A stretch of 64,000 nucleotides of DNA from Culex pipiens pallens (lineage: Eukaryota > Arthropoda > Insecta > Diptera > Culicidae). The notes below the pieces were generated by a model. It saw only the letters and a list, made by a program, of their open reading frames with translations. It was not told the DNA's origin and ran no database searches. Position 1 is the stretch's first letter. Each line of letters opens with the position of its first letter. The stretch is from assembly GCF_016801865.2 (NCBI RefSeq), contig NC_068939.1:72778100-72842099 (forward strand), written 5' to 3'. Of this stretch, positions 11,599 through 23,755 are shown piece by piece. The position numbers were made by a program, and so were the translations under genes.

Positions 11599-13021
11599 CT
11601 ATCAAAATACTATGGAGATTTTTATGGATAATATTTTCTTATTTGCTTCATTGTTCACAAAAAAATCCTCTAAAAAGATTCAGCCAAATCAGAAAATATA
11701 AAAAAAATCAATTCATTTCAATTAGTGTTTTTGTTAAAATTTATTAGTTCTGTTCGAGAATGTTACATTTGCAATTAAGAGATTTGAAGAACCTTTCAAC
11801 TGAGATCAATTCATAAGCCTTAACAAGCAGGGTAATTGAATCTTATCAAAAGTGAAGATAGAGTTTACGCTGTCCTTCTCTAAATATTAAAAATTCAGGT
11901 CCGTTAAGTGCCACAAGTCATCTCCCATCACGTTCCCGTACCCTACAACGGTCGAACGTTTTGTTGTCCTTCCGATGTCCCTGGCAGCACGGGCACGTTC
12001 CTACGCTCCTAGTATTGGTGAGACCACGTCGTCGTCCTGTATATAGGCTCAGGCTCAAGTCCTGAAACCAAAACAGACATTCTCCGGCGTTCACAAGTCC
12101 TACCTGAAAACGCTCTGAAACGACGATGCCCTCTTCTCTAGGCCGCCCAATGTTGACAGACACCAATACAGACAGAAAACAGGAAGATATCCCCGGCGTG
12201 TACGGACACAACAGCGAGTGGCAGAGTCTATTGAACCCGAGATTTTATGTTTTTTTCGGTTCGTTCGTTGGTTCGAGTGTGCAGTGCTTCACTGCGCAGC
12301 ACATGTTTGAACCCCGGGGTTCGATTCCAGGGGCCCGGTCCCGGAGGCGGCGGCGGTGGCCGCGGGACGAGAAAGGGGAAAATTTTCGGAGCCTCACATC
12401 GGCTGAGGGTACCATCATCGTTGTTCTGAACGTTCTGAGTATAGTTGCGAGAGGGGCGAAGCAAATAGCTAGACCCCTAATATTTCCCTGTTTTGTTGTG
12501 AATGTGTACAGCGGAGCTGGAGATGGTAGGGTCAAGGGATTTTGGAAGTCCTTAAAACTCTGGAATTTGAAGAGCATCATATAATTTAGAAACCGAAAAA
12601 ATCTGTGTTAATTTAAAGAAAAATAGTTGTAAAATCAATAAACAATTCCAGAAAAAATAAAACTCGACCATCTCCACCACTCTGGCGATGTGCTGGAAAC
12701 TCTATGCTGGCAGAGCTGTCGTCTAGCAGCAGCAGCAGCATCGGAGTTTATGTTTCATGCTTGCCCTAATGCACCCTCCGTGCGTTTGTTATTATGCTTT
12801 TGTGTACACGATGACAGTGCGAGAAGGCTGCAGCTTGTTGTATTATTTCTTGTTTTTATGTGTTTTATTTTTACAGCTTTTAGTTCTGATTTTGGAAAGG
12901 ACGATATTTTTTCATGATTTTTTTTAAGCGAATTGGGGCAGATTTTTATATAAAACTATTTAAATAATATTGGCAAGGGACCAAATTTTTTTCACAAACT
13001 GCTTACTTCTTGGTGATTCAT
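11599..13021. other. Unique stretch with a GC-rich island
   Basis: About 11900-12470 and 12660-12850 are clearly GC-richer than their surroundings. Open frames overlap on both strands (longest 152 codons, 12126-12584 +), which is expected of GC-rich DNA. None resembles a known protein. Near 12310-12328 is a near-palindrome around AACCCCGGGGTT with a tRNA-like GGTTCGATTCC, but no cloverleaf forms. AATAAA words occur at about 12637 and 12656. An unrecognised short gene, a non-coding RNA or a regulatory island are all possible. Confidence 0.3.
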
Positions 13022-13080
13022 TCAATCAAAGTTTAAAGCTAGACCCCAGTTGTACATGTTGTTGAAGTAGTGATCCTTAC
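13022..13080 (-). CDS. Candidate terminal micro-exon, unidentified
   Basis: On the minus strand a strong pyrimidine tract and acceptor (CTTTCTTCTTTAATTTCAG) precede 59 bases. In the third frame these read KDHYFNNMYNWGLALNFD followed by TGA. A TTTATT (AATAAA on this strand) lies at 12864-12869, a sensible distance for a 3' end. The peptide matches nothing I can name, and the same bases form a consensus donor CAG/GTAAG, so the site may instead be a fortuitous signal or the end of an upstream exon. The strand agrees with nemo and UBE3B. Confidence 0.25.
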
Positions 13081-16000
13081 CTGAAATTAAAGAAGAAAGG
13101 CATAACATTAGAACCATTATAAACCGACACAATTCACGAATTCATATAAAAAGGTAAAATTTGCAGTTGATTAAGGCTAATCATTTTTTATTAGTTTTTG
13201 TGCCCACAAAGTATTACAATATCCTTAAGGAATGATTACATATATTATTAAAATATTTATGAATTTATGATAAAATAGAAGTCAAATTGCAAACAGTGGC
13301 AAACAAAATGAAAAAAATAATATTAAGAAGAATTTGCCAAAAATCAACCAACTTTCAAAGGCATTGAAAAGAAGAGCTTTTCAAATTTTAGAAAATATCA
13401 AGGTTGGAAGTTTGACTAGTCAAACTTTGCCACTTTGCGACTTTGCCAATGAATACTAACAGACGAGTTGTTTTCATAGTAATGCATTCTGCTAAAACGC
13501 ACGACTTTGCCAATGTTTTTAAAGATGTAATTTTTTCAGGGGTCAACTTTGGCTGTGTTTTTTATATACTTTTCCAATATTTTATGCATCAATAAGTTTC
13601 CAGTACTTTTTTGTAATATCCTAAACTAAATGTCTACGCATTTTTTTTACAATTTAATTGATAATGGTATCGTTCAATAGAAAAAAAAAGTGAAAAACAA
13701 GCAAAATATTCAAAAAGTGGCATGAAAACATGAACGTTTATCAAACATGAAAAAACTAGATAGGCAAAAGGCAATGATAGAAAGTGGTAGAGTAAGCCAA
13801 ATACTTTCAAAAACAAACCTAAACTAAACATGATAAATGCAAATTGAAATTCTAAAAATGAAACAAGAAAAACATTTTTCGCAGAAAAAAAAATAATAAA
13901 AATTCTCGATAAAAAATTTATGCTCTTCACAATATTTTTGAAAATGTGAGTCGATTTAGAGTTATGACCACTTCAAGAGCAATTTTGAGAAAAAAAAAAC
14001 GTATTTTTTTTATTTTTAAATATATTGCCATGATTGTCCATTTCTAAAACCATGTTTAAAAAAAAAAGTGCTAATTTCCTTTAAATTCGTCCAAAAAACT
14101 AATGAAATTTGATGATTTAAGATTTGCAAGACATAATTTTGCTGAAAATATATTTTTTTCATGAATCTATATTTCTTCAAAAAATCATAACTCGGCAGCA
14201 AACATTTTCTCTACAGCTCTAAGAGTGCCGATTTCGTGGAAAATTGCGAATATCTTTTCCAATTTTCAGGTATTTTTTTATGATTTAGCTATTTTTATAC
14301 AATTTTACAAAATTAAAAATAATCAAAAATTAAAATTTAAAAGATTGTCAAATAAAGTTCAGAAACGGAGCATTTTTAAATGAGAATTGTTAAGGAAAAT
14401 ACTTTTCAAGCTTTTTAAAGCTCTGTCCCAAGTAGCTTTTTGCGATTCCGCGGAAGCCACGAAGTCCGTGAAATCAGACCTTTGATAAATAAAACTAGGT
14501 TAATACAGCGAAATGCCGCGAAATTTTAAATATAAAAAATAATTATATAGGCATGGAATAAAATAGCAATATTACTAGTAAAATGACATCGAGTATTTTT
14601 ATAAAAAATCAGTATAATATTTCACTAAATTCAAATAAAAAATTATTTGTTTTTAGCAAAATAAACTTTTTATTTCATTAAAAAAATACTTTAAAATTTA
14701 ATTTAATAACGATTATTAAAAAAATTCAAATGTTTCGTTTTTAGATGAACTGCAATAAACATTCACGTTTAATTGAAGCTCTTAGTAAAATGTAATTAGC
14801 CGACCTAATTTAGAACTTGTAATATTTCTATATTTTTGTCAGAGCTATGATAATAAAAGTAACAACATAAATAAATTTAAAAAAAATGCTCAGACTTCTC
14901 AAAACTGTCGCTCTTAATTTTACTGAGATTTTGGCATATTATTCTGAGGATTTTTTTTTTTTTTGTAAAACCTGAGTGAAATTTAGATTACTGAAAATTC
15001 AGCTGATGAAAATCCTGTACATTTTAACCAATTTAAGCATATCGAACATAATTTTTGGTTAAAAGGCTTCAAGTGCTAAAGTTATCACGGAAGTTATCTT
15101 AAAAACTAATTCGATGCTAATTAAAAATTCTTAAATAACAGTAAATTTGCAGCCAAAAAAATCAGATTCTTCTTGCGATTTTTAAAATAATTGTTTGCAT
15201 TAATCTTGTCAATAACTTTTTTTTGTGTTAGGCCTAATTTTGTTAACTTTAGATATTTATGTTAAGATTTTTTTCATTTCAGATTTTCAAGAATTGGTAA
15301 TTTTCTATGCCATTTGAATCTCAGCATAGTTTGCAAAACCCTGAAAAATAGTTGGTCATGAAACCAAAAGATAAAAATAAAAATAAGGATTTTTTATTTG
15401 TAGCGCAAAAAGCTATTTTATTTGATTTATTATCCGAAGTGATTTTTTTCCTAAAGCTTTTGGATAGCCGAGTCTGGACTGTAGTTGTTTTTATAAATTA
15501 AAGAAAAGCGAAAATCCTAAATAATTGTTTATTTATTTATTTAACAGTTATTAGAAAAAGTGGAACAAATCAAATTAAATTTTTTTTTTAAGAAATCATC
15601 AGGTAGCATCTCTAGCATTGTCAGAGTACTACGAGCTAATCTGACATTCAAGGACAGCAAAATTGCGTACCTCTCCCAAAACCTCCAAAACCTAATCCCA
15701 GTTTCCCACAACGACCACTTTTAGCTCCCATTATCTAGCGACAAAAGAAAAATCATAATCACTGTGCCATCACCAATTATACCTTTAATACATCAAAGCA
15801 CTTGCGGATAGTTTTCCGGAGGGCGTTTCCCGTGGAAACCACACAGCTTTCCAGCAAAAAAGGAGAATAAAAAAACGCAACGCCACGATAACGATAGCCC
15901 CTCTTTTTTTCTGTGTTTCAAGTGCATCTGCCGGACCTTCTCCCCAAGAGAATGCACAATGGCGGTGTTCGTCCCACCGACGAACCCAGCAGCAACAGCA

Positions 16001-17615
16001 GTAAGGGATTTTTAATATTTCATCCCACTCACACAGTCCTTCAAGAAGGACGACATGGATCTGGCGAAAAAAAACAAGGATCCCATTTTTGTTCGGTTCG
16101 TTTCTGGCGCAGCCAGGGGAAGGACAGACAAATGGAAATTTATCGTCGCTTCCTTGTGAGATTTGCTGCTGCCGACCCCCTCTAGTTGGTAGCTTGGGTT
16201 GCTTCTATTTATACCCGTTGGAGGTTTTTTCTTGCACACTGGAGAATGCCTTTTTGCACTCCAAATAAAAGATATTTTGTAACAATTTTTCAGAAAATTC
16301 TGTAAAAATCCAAAGTGTAAGAATTTATCAAGACAACAATTTCTAAGCTATTGAAACACTTTGAAGATAAATAGATGTGACATCCGGAAAAGTAACGATA
16401 TGCCTTCTAACCATCCAACGACATGCCTTCCGAGCAGCGATGCTATGTAAAGGACCATTTCAAATAAAACAATTTAACAGAATCGATTCAATCGTCAACT
16501 GTCCGAGGACTCCTTTTTGGGTGTACAAACCCCGAAATGTTTTTAGAGCGGTTGTTGTTTTGCGAAACCGTAATTTTTCCTATATCGGATTTTCGGTTCG
16601 TTTATCTGATGGCAAATCGTTTTCCAAAGATTCCCTGCCTTCCAAATATTGTCGCTCTTTAATCTAAAACGTATTAGCCTTCCCGAAGAAAGAGCGCAAC
16701 GTCCTGCGGACATATTGCGTCGTCGATCCTGGGGAATTTTTGTGTCCGCATTCCAAGACAACCCGGGTTATGCTTTCCTAGTTTCCACCTGAATTCCGGG
16801 ACGTCGGAACGACGATGACAAGCCGGGGCCCATGTACTCGGAATGTGCCCTCTGGGGAAGAAGAGGTGTACATGTGCAAGAAAACAGCACAAAACTTGGG
16901 ATGGGGACACATTTTTTGGGAGCTCCGGGAAGGTCGGCACAGGATGTTTTTGGGTTGACGACAACCGGAAAGAGTACAATATCTTGCTTGGTACATGTGA
17001 ATGGTTGTCATTGCTGGCGGATGGTTTTGGCTTTTTTTCAGAAAGCTACAATTTTGAGTCATATGCATTGTTTTGGATTCTGCCAAATACACAAAAGATT
17101 CTCGTTTGAGAGTGACTTCAAAATCTGGCTATAGCCTAAAATTTCCACCACAGTAAAACTTAAATTGCAAGCGAAAAAGTCCTTGGGAAAAAGGACAACC
17201 CCCGCAGATTTAATCTCTCAGCTGCGGAGATTCCCGGAAAGCTGTGGAAACGACCACGAGATATGTCAACGGGGACAATGCGATGCACCACACATGCCAT
17301 GATTCAAGTTTAATTGAATTTCGTCACAACCCGGAATCATCCATCTACGTTACAGAAGCGCCGTGGTACTGTTTCCACAGCAAAGCAAGGTTTAATTTTA
17401 ATCATCGCCGGAGGGTGCCGCGACAGATGCAGGGATTAGGACGCTAATAAATGAGATTTCGCGAGTAGTTCGCGTGATTGTATTATCGGACTTTGAAATA
17501 GATAGTAATCCATGTGTTTTAAGAACTATTCCAAAAAATTTGACAAGTTGTTCAAGCAGAAAGTTTCAAATTTTAACCTTAAAATCGCTTTGTAGCTCGA
17601 AAAACTATTTGGAAA
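13081..17615. other. Long non-coding stretch
   Basis: About 13310-13930 is a diverged relative of the piggyBac-like element at 9122-9736. At 15431-15483 is a solitary end of the pogo-like MITE family, ending GAGTCTGGACTGTA as at 60691-61055. From 13931 to 15600 the DNA is AT-rich with nothing recognisable. From 15600 to 17500 base composition is balanced and single-copy-looking, with overlapping open frames on both strands (e.g. 16674-17134). None has a known domain or paired splice sites. This unique block could be regulatory. Confidence 0.45.
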
Positions 17616-18232
17616 CGGGATGACGTTACCTCTTAAGAAGTGACGTTACATCCACGATGAGTGACAATACCTCCTTTAAGAGTGACGATATATCTTTCAA
17701 GAGTGACGATACCTCCTTTAAGAGTGACAATACCTCTTTTAAGAGTCACGTAACATTCACGATGAGTGACTATACCTCATCAAGAAGTGACGTTACATCC
17801 ACGATGAGTGACTATACCTCATCAAGAAGTGACGTTACATCCACGATGAGTGACGATACCTCTTTTAAGAGTAACGACACCTCCTTTAAGAGTGACGATA
17901 CCTCTTTTAAGGGTGACGGTACCTCTTTTAAGAGTAAAATTACATCCACGATGAGTGACGATACCTCATCAAGAAGTGACGTTACATCCACGATGATTGA
18001 CGATACCTCATCTAGAAGTGACGTTACATCCACGATGAGTGACGATACCTCCTTGAAGAGTGACAACACCTTCTTAAAGAGTGACGATACCTCTTTTAAT
18101 AGTGACGACACCTCCTTGAAGAAGAGTTCTTAAAGAGTGACATCCACGATAAGTGACGATACCTCCTCAAGGAGTGACGATACAACCACGTGGTTTGACG
18201 TTACATCCTTAAGGAGTGACGTTCGATCTTCA
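17616..18232. repeat. 21-bp tandem array, left of the LRR gene
   Basis: About 28 head-to-tail units of 21 bp. Two unit types alternate: AGTGACGATACCTC(T/C)TTTAAG and (AT)GAGTGACGTTACATCCACG. Every unit keeps the core GTGACG(T/A)TAC. As 21 is a multiple of three and stops are rare, long frames stay open on both strands (158 codons +, 99 codons -). The array ends about 310 bp before the LRR start codon. The unit is clearly related to that of the array at 20384-22580. Confidence 0.9.
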
Positions 18233-18500
18233 AATTGTAACGTTAGATTCGGCAGGGATAAGGTTGAATCTGGACAACTTTGTCATCGTTCAAAGTGAGT
18301 TCAGAGGCTGAAATCTTTTTTTTTGTAAATTACAATAAACATTCTACGCATTCGTTGATGATAGATCTTAAACGAGCTTGTACAAATTATGCTGGCCGGA
18401 AATATACGAACAACGAAAAAACGCGATAAGCTGCGTGAATCACCGCAGCCGAGCTCCAGGGGGAATCACCGAAAATGCTCCATGAAAAGATGCTTGGTTG

Positions 18501-18537
18501 TATAAAGTCCTGGAACTTGACCATTCGAGCCTCATTT
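18501..18537 (+). promoter_or_regulatory. TATA box and initiator of the LRR gene
   Basis: TATAAAG at 18501-18507 is followed by the insect initiator TCATTT at 18532-18537. The A at 18534 is the expected start of transcription, placing the TATA box at -33, the canonical spacing. This predicts a 5' leader of only 11 bases before the ATG at 18545. A strong TATA promoter with a very short leader suits a gene that is switched on sharply. Confidence 0.75.
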
Positions 18538-18544
18538 GATAATC

Positions 18545-19842
18545 ATGTCTCGATCGCGTAACAACTACTTGTTGGCAGTTCTGTAAGTACTCCTTAGATT
18601 GCTTCTGTACCAGATACTTAAAGTACCCCTTTTAGGCTCATCTACCACGCCACCGTGACCTTCGGTCTCCACTACGACTGCAGTTACGTCAACAACGCCA
18701 ACTGGTGCACGATAGCCAACCTGTCGATCGCGTCCGAGCAGGACTACCACAAGGCAACGTTCCCAAATGTCAGCCTGATATACCTGAATCAACCCCACCT
18801 GGACTACCTTTCTCCAACGCTGCTACGCCAGATGATCGCGGTTGACAAGATGGAGATCGACGGCGGACGAGTTCCCAAGATCTACATCAAACCTAGCTTG
18901 AGCAGGATTAGCGCCCACAAGAACCAGGTCGTGGAAGTGATCATCGATTCGGAGGATAACTACTCGTTGGAGCACCTGGGAATCGCTTACAATCAGATCA
19001 GGGAGGTTCCCAAGAACATACATCGCTTGCGGGGGCTCGTTCGACTGCATCTGCACGACAACCAGATCCAGGTGGTCAACATGGATCAGTTCAAGGATCT
19101 TAACCGATTGAAGGTGCTAGCACTACATCATAACGGGATCCTCCGGATTGATACCACCGTTCCGATCAAGCTGATCAACCTGGAGGAGTTCTTCCTGTAC
19201 GGAAACCAACTGGAAGATTTGTTCGTCAACCTGTGGGACTTTCCGAACTTGGGAACGCTCCACCTGGCGTCGAACCGGTTCCGCTCGATTAACCGCTTCC
19301 CGGAGCAGTTTGCCGCGCTGGCGATGAGTTCGCTCGGTGGGAATTCGTGGAACTGCGCCTGGCTGGTGCGGACTCTTGGGCGGATCGCGAAGCAGGACAA
19401 ACCCAAGGTATCTGGAGATAAGCAGTGCCTGGGGAACAAGGTGGCCGGAATCTGCTGCGAGGGAGCTCCGGACGATATGGTGCTGTATTTGATGCAGTCT
19501 GCGGGGGATCTATTTCAGCGGATGAACGTCTGGATGATCCGGCAGGAGCGGGAGATTGAGGGTTTGAGGGAAGCGGTTGGGGCTTTGAAAAGTGAGAGGA
19601 TGGAGAGTAGGATTAGGGATGATCGGAGGTTTAGTGGGATCGAGGAGCAGGTAGAATCTTTGAAGGACGGTGCAGATTTTGATTTTGATCAAGTCCGACG
19701 CGATCTTCAGCGAATCGAAAGCAATAGTCCTAAACAAGTGTTGGAGAAGTTCGAGTGGTTCACGAGCAGACTGAACGAAAATCGCGCCATGATAGACGAT
19801 GTAATCCAGGATTTGTACCTCGCAGAACTGGAAAAACTATGA
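18545..19842 (+). CDS. Secreted LRR/coiled-coil protein, LRIM family
   Basis: Two exons, 18545-18582 and 18636-19842, are joined across a 53-bp GTAAGT...TTTTAG intron, giving 414 residues. Residues 1 to about 22 form a signal peptide (hydrophobic YLLAVLLIYHATVTF). A cysteine pair follows (C28, C37). About five clear leucine-rich repeats span roughly 123-235, with degenerate ones before them. A C-terminal cap contains NSWNCAWL (C253), C277 and the double cysteine ICCEG (C286, C287). Residues about 304-410 are charged and heptad-like, predicting a coiled coil. This order (signal, LRRs, double Cys, coiled coil) is that of mosquito leucine-rich-repeat immune proteins, in which LRIM1 and APL1 pair through the cysteines and coils and bind the complement-like factor TEP1 in haemolymph. 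The repeat number suggests the Short type. Exact orthology and an immune role here are inferences. The gene is GC-rich against AT-rich surroundings and lies between two 21-bp arrays. Confidence 0.85.
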
Positions 19843-19846
19843 ATAC

Positions 19847-19852
19847 AATAAA
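19847..19852 (+). other. Poly(A) signal of the LRR gene
   Basis: AATAAA begins five bases after the TGA stop (19840-19842), so the 3' untranslated region must be only a few tens of bases. Together with the 11-base leader this makes an unusually compact transcript. Confidence 0.7.
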
Positions 19853-20383
19853 CAAACGAAAACTTTCCTAATTAACCACTTCCAACTATTAATTCCCATT
19901 AGTCCCCCCTCCTCAAAACACACCGTTCATTAGCAATGTTCTCGGGTCAACCGAAAACGAGAATTTATCGTCTAGCCACGAAAATTTTCATGTTTTTCCC
20001 TCCGTTCCATGTCGATCTCCGACTATTTTTGCCAACCAAGGAGAAGACTGCTGTTAACGAATTTCTGTCGCAACTCATTTTCCTCCCAACTCTACCCAAC
20101 CCCCACAACGAGGTAGACCTCTCGGAAAGCAATTTCCTAAATAACATCCCATCGTTGACGTCGTCGTAGTCGTCGGTTGCAACCGGGTCCAAAGTGCTAA
20201 ATTTCCTCAGCTTTTCTGCTCTTTGCGATGTCGTGCATAAACATCATTCTTTTGGGAGCTTTCCGGAGCTGGCTGGAATTAGTTGGGACTAAGTTCGGGT
20301 AGGGAGAGAGAGAGGGGACAAATTCGACAATGTGCCCGGGAGAAAAGTGCCAAATTTGAACCCCAAACGAATACACTTTGGAG
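19853..20383. other. Short spacer between LRR gene and right array
   Basis: No gene or repeat family is recognised. Two overlapping open frames near 19936-20192 on opposite strands carry no known domain. Confidence 0.4.
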
Positions 20384-22580
20384 TTACATCCGAGTAAAGT
20401 GACGAAAATTCAAGAGACGTTACATCCGAGAGAAGTGACGAGAGTAACATGACATCCGAGAGGGATGACGTTAGATCCGGAAGAAGTAACGTTACTTCCG
20501 AGCGGGATGACGCTACTTCCGAGTGGAGTGAAGTTACATCCGGAAGAAGTGACGTTACTTCCGAGTTCGATGACGCTACTTCCGAGTGGAGTGAAGTTAC
20601 ATCCGGAAGAAGTGACGTTACTTCCAAGTGCGATGACGCTACTTCCGAATGGAGTGAGGTTACATCCGGAAGAAGTAACGTTACTTCCAAATTCGATGAC
20701 ACTACTTCCACGTGCGATGACGCTACTTCCACGTGCGATGACGCTACTTCCGAATGGAGTGAAGTTACATCCGGAAGAAGTAACGTTACTTCCAAGTTCG
20801 ATGACACTGCTTCCGAGTGGAGTGAAGTTACATCCGGAAGAAATTACGTTACTTCCGAGTGGGATAACGTTACTTCCGAGAGGAGTGAAGGTACATCCGG
20901 AAGAAGTTACGTTACTTCCGAGTGGGATAACATTAATTCCGAGAGGAGTGAAGGTACATCTGGAAGAAGTGACGTTACTTCCAAGCGAGATGACGTTACT
21001 TCCGAGTGGAGTGAAGTTACATCCGGAAGAAGTTACGTTACTTCCGAGTGGGATAACATTAATTCCGAGAGGAGTGAAGTTACATCCGGAAGAAGTGACG
21101 TTACTTCCAAGTTCGATGACGTTATTTCCGAGTGGTAGACGTTACTTCCAAGTTCGATGACGCTACTTCCGAGTGGAGTGAAGTTACATCCGGAAGAAGT
21201 GACGTTACTTCCGAGCGGGATGACGCTACTTCCGTGTGGAGTGAAGTTACATCCAGAAGAAGTGACGTTACTTCCAAGCGAGATGACGCTACTTCCGATT
21301 GGAGTGAAGTTACATCCGGAAGAAGTGACGTTACTTCCAAGTTCGATGACGTTATTTCCGAGTGGTAGACGTTACTTCCAAGTTCGATGACGCTACTTCC
21401 GAGTGGAGTGAAGTTACATCCGGAAGAAGTGACGTTACTTCCGAGCGAGATGACGCTACTTCCGAGTGGAGTGAAGTTACATCCGGAAGAAGTGACGTTA
21501 ATTTCAAGCGAGATGACGCCACTTCAGAGTGGAGTGAAGTTACATCCGGAAGAAGTGACGTTACTTCCAAGCGAGATGACGCTACTTCCGAGTGGAGTGA
21601 AGTTACATCCAGAAGAAGTGACGTTACTTCCAAGCGAGATGACGCTACTTCCGATTGGAGTGAAGTTACATCCGGAAGAAGTGACGTTACTTCCAAGTTC
21701 GATGACGTTATTTCCGAGTGGTAGACGTTACTTCCAAGTTCGATGACGCTACTTCCGAGTGGAGTGAAGTTACATCCGGAAGAAGTGACGTTACTTCCGA
21801 GCGGGATGACGCTACTTCCGTGTGGAGTGAAGTTACATTCGGAATAAGTGACGCTACTTCCGAGTGGAGTGAAGTTACATCCGGAAGAAGTGACGTTACT
21901 TCCAAGTTCGATGACGTTATTTCCGAGTGGTAGACGTTACTTCCAAGTTCGATGACGCTACTTCCGAGTGGAGTGAAGTTACATCCGGAAGAAGTGACGT
22001 TACTTCCGAGCGGGATGACGCTACTTCCGAGTGGAGTGAAGTTACATTCGGAATAAGTGACGCTACTTCCGAGTGGAGTGAAGTTACATCCGAAAGAAGT
22101 GACGTTACTTCCGAGTTCGATGACGCTACTTCCGAGTGGAGTGAAGTTACATCCGGAAGAAGTGAATTTCCTTCCGAGTGGGATGACGTTATTTCCGAGT
22201 GGTAGACGTTACTTTCGAGCGGGATGACGTTACTTCCAAGTGGCGTAAAGTTACATCCAGAAGAAGTGACGTTACTTCCGAGTGGGTTGACGTTACTTCC
22301 GATTGGTAGACGTTACTTCCAAGAGGGATGACGTTACTTCCGAGTGGAGTGAAGTTACATCCGGAAAAAGTGACGTTACTTCCGAGTGGGATGACGTTAT
22401 TTCCGAATGGTAGACGTTACTTCCGAGCTCATTGACGTTACTTCCAAGTGGAGTAAAGTTACATCCGGAAAAAGTAACGTTACTTCCGAGTGGAATGACG
22501 TTTAATCCAGAAGGTGTGACATTACTTTTGAGACGAATGATGTTACATCCGAGGGGGATGATGATGTGAGATCCGGAAAT
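20384..22580. repeat. 21-bp tandem array, right of the LRR gene
   Basis: About 100 units of 21 bp run for 2.2 kb. The dominant types are AGTGAAGTTACATCCGGAAGA, AGTGACGTTACTTCCGAGCGG-like and GATGACGCTACTTCCGAGTGG. They form blocks bounded by a 20-bp variant reading GTGGTAGACGTTACTTCCAA, seen near 21132, 21362, 21718 and 21927. Frequent junctions give the palindrome GAAGTAACGTTACTTC. Each unit carries TGACG or a close variant, and every second or third carries CCGGAAG. Frames open for up to 231 codons on the plus strand and 172 on the minus strand are a by-product of the 3n period, not genes. Confidence 0.92.
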
Positions 22581-23755
22581 GTTGAACTTTTTCCGCAAAA
22601 TAAAAAAAAAAGAATAAATAACCGGTTCAAAGATAAACTTCTCAAAGCATCATCCTTCGCCACCTTGCACTGTTTCCAAACAGCTTAAATTTGATATTGT
22701 AGCTTTCACATGTGCACTCAGAATGTGAAAGTGAAAAATGTAATTACTCAGTGCGCGACTTACAAATTGGCACTCTAGCGACAACAAAAAAACCGTCTCT
22801 CATGAAGAACTTTAGCCAAGTTCCCCTTCATGGTAGTCGCGTTAGAGGCCATAATTAATGCAATCATTACTCATTAACTTGCGCTGGGAAATGATGGCTT
22901 TGGCCAGCATAGTCCCCTCGCCAAAACCCGTGTCGAACTCATCGAGGGTGTCGTGTCCAGAACCCCTCGAATCAACGTTCATATTCGCCGTCCAAAGGTC
23001 CAAGGGGACCTCCGTCCGTGTCTACCACCAGACAGACAGATAGTCCGGTTCAAAAGATTCATCGCCCAGTTTTGCATCGTTGAGTGCCGACGATTCCGGC
23101 CCGTAATCTAATCAGACCCCCCGAAACATCACTTGCAGAACCCAATGAATCGAACAGCTGCCGTTCATACGTTCGTCCCAACTAAAAGTGCAAGGTATAA
23201 CATGGTTTAACCCGGAATCCATCACCGAAAACGCCTCCGCGTTCAACCCTGGCAGAGCGATGTGACTCTCTCGTTTCCGTACTCATCGACTCTGCAGGTC
23301 CGCAGACTAGAATGCGTTTTCGTCCTGTCTGTCTACAGAACGTGGACTCTTCTTTGTTCGCAGATACCGGTTTTGTGTGTCCGATTGAGGGAGATTCTGC
23401 AGACGATTTCCGAGAGTGTGCAAAAAAAGAATACGACGAATAGCTGCACAAATGCCCCCATAAAGAACGCTTGCTCGTTTGAGGCGGGCGATTTGTGTCT
23501 GGATGAAGGGCTGCTGTTGAGGACATCAGTGCGGATTCCCTTTAGAGATTTTTGGAAATTTTGGCGAAATTTGCTGGCAGGTTGCTTGGAAGCACTCAGC
23601 GTTTTTAGTCGATTAGTGTGGGGAATGGATTTTGGTGGAACTGAAGAAAAAAATGATTTTGAATTTTAATAAGATTCAGACAAGCTACGACAGCTCAATT
23701 TTTAAAAGAATTTTACTTTATAATAAACCAATAACATGTTGTCATTTAAGATAAC
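22581..23755. other. Unique non-coding stretch
   Basis: Balanced base composition and no recognised repeat. Open frames at 22858-23043 (+), 23182-23526 (-) and 23262-23669 (+) overlap and have no known domain. Nothing further is seen. Confidence 0.4.

Noticed and set aside
12300..12330. GGTTCGATTCC as part of a tRNA gene
   Set aside because: No A box at the right distance and no acceptor or anticodon stem can be formed.
12126..12584. 152-codon frame as a gene
   Set aside because: GC-rich block with equally long frames on the other strand, no domain and no supporting splice or start context.
16674..17134. Pair of about 100-codon frames on opposite strands
   Set aside because: Mutually overlapping, without known domains or exon signals.
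17657..18133. 158-codon frame of SDDTSFK-like heptapeptide repeats, also open on the other strand
   Set aside because: The frame is an arithmetic result of a 21-bp repeat with few stops. There is no promoter, signal or splice context.
20289..21160. Frames of 229, 231 and 172 codons within the right 21-bp array
   Set aside because: Three frames on two strands are open over the same repeats, so none is evidence of coding.
17616..22580. Regularly spaced repeats as a CRISPR array
   Set aside because: Units are directly tandem without unique spacers, there are no cas genes, and the DNA is eukaryotic.
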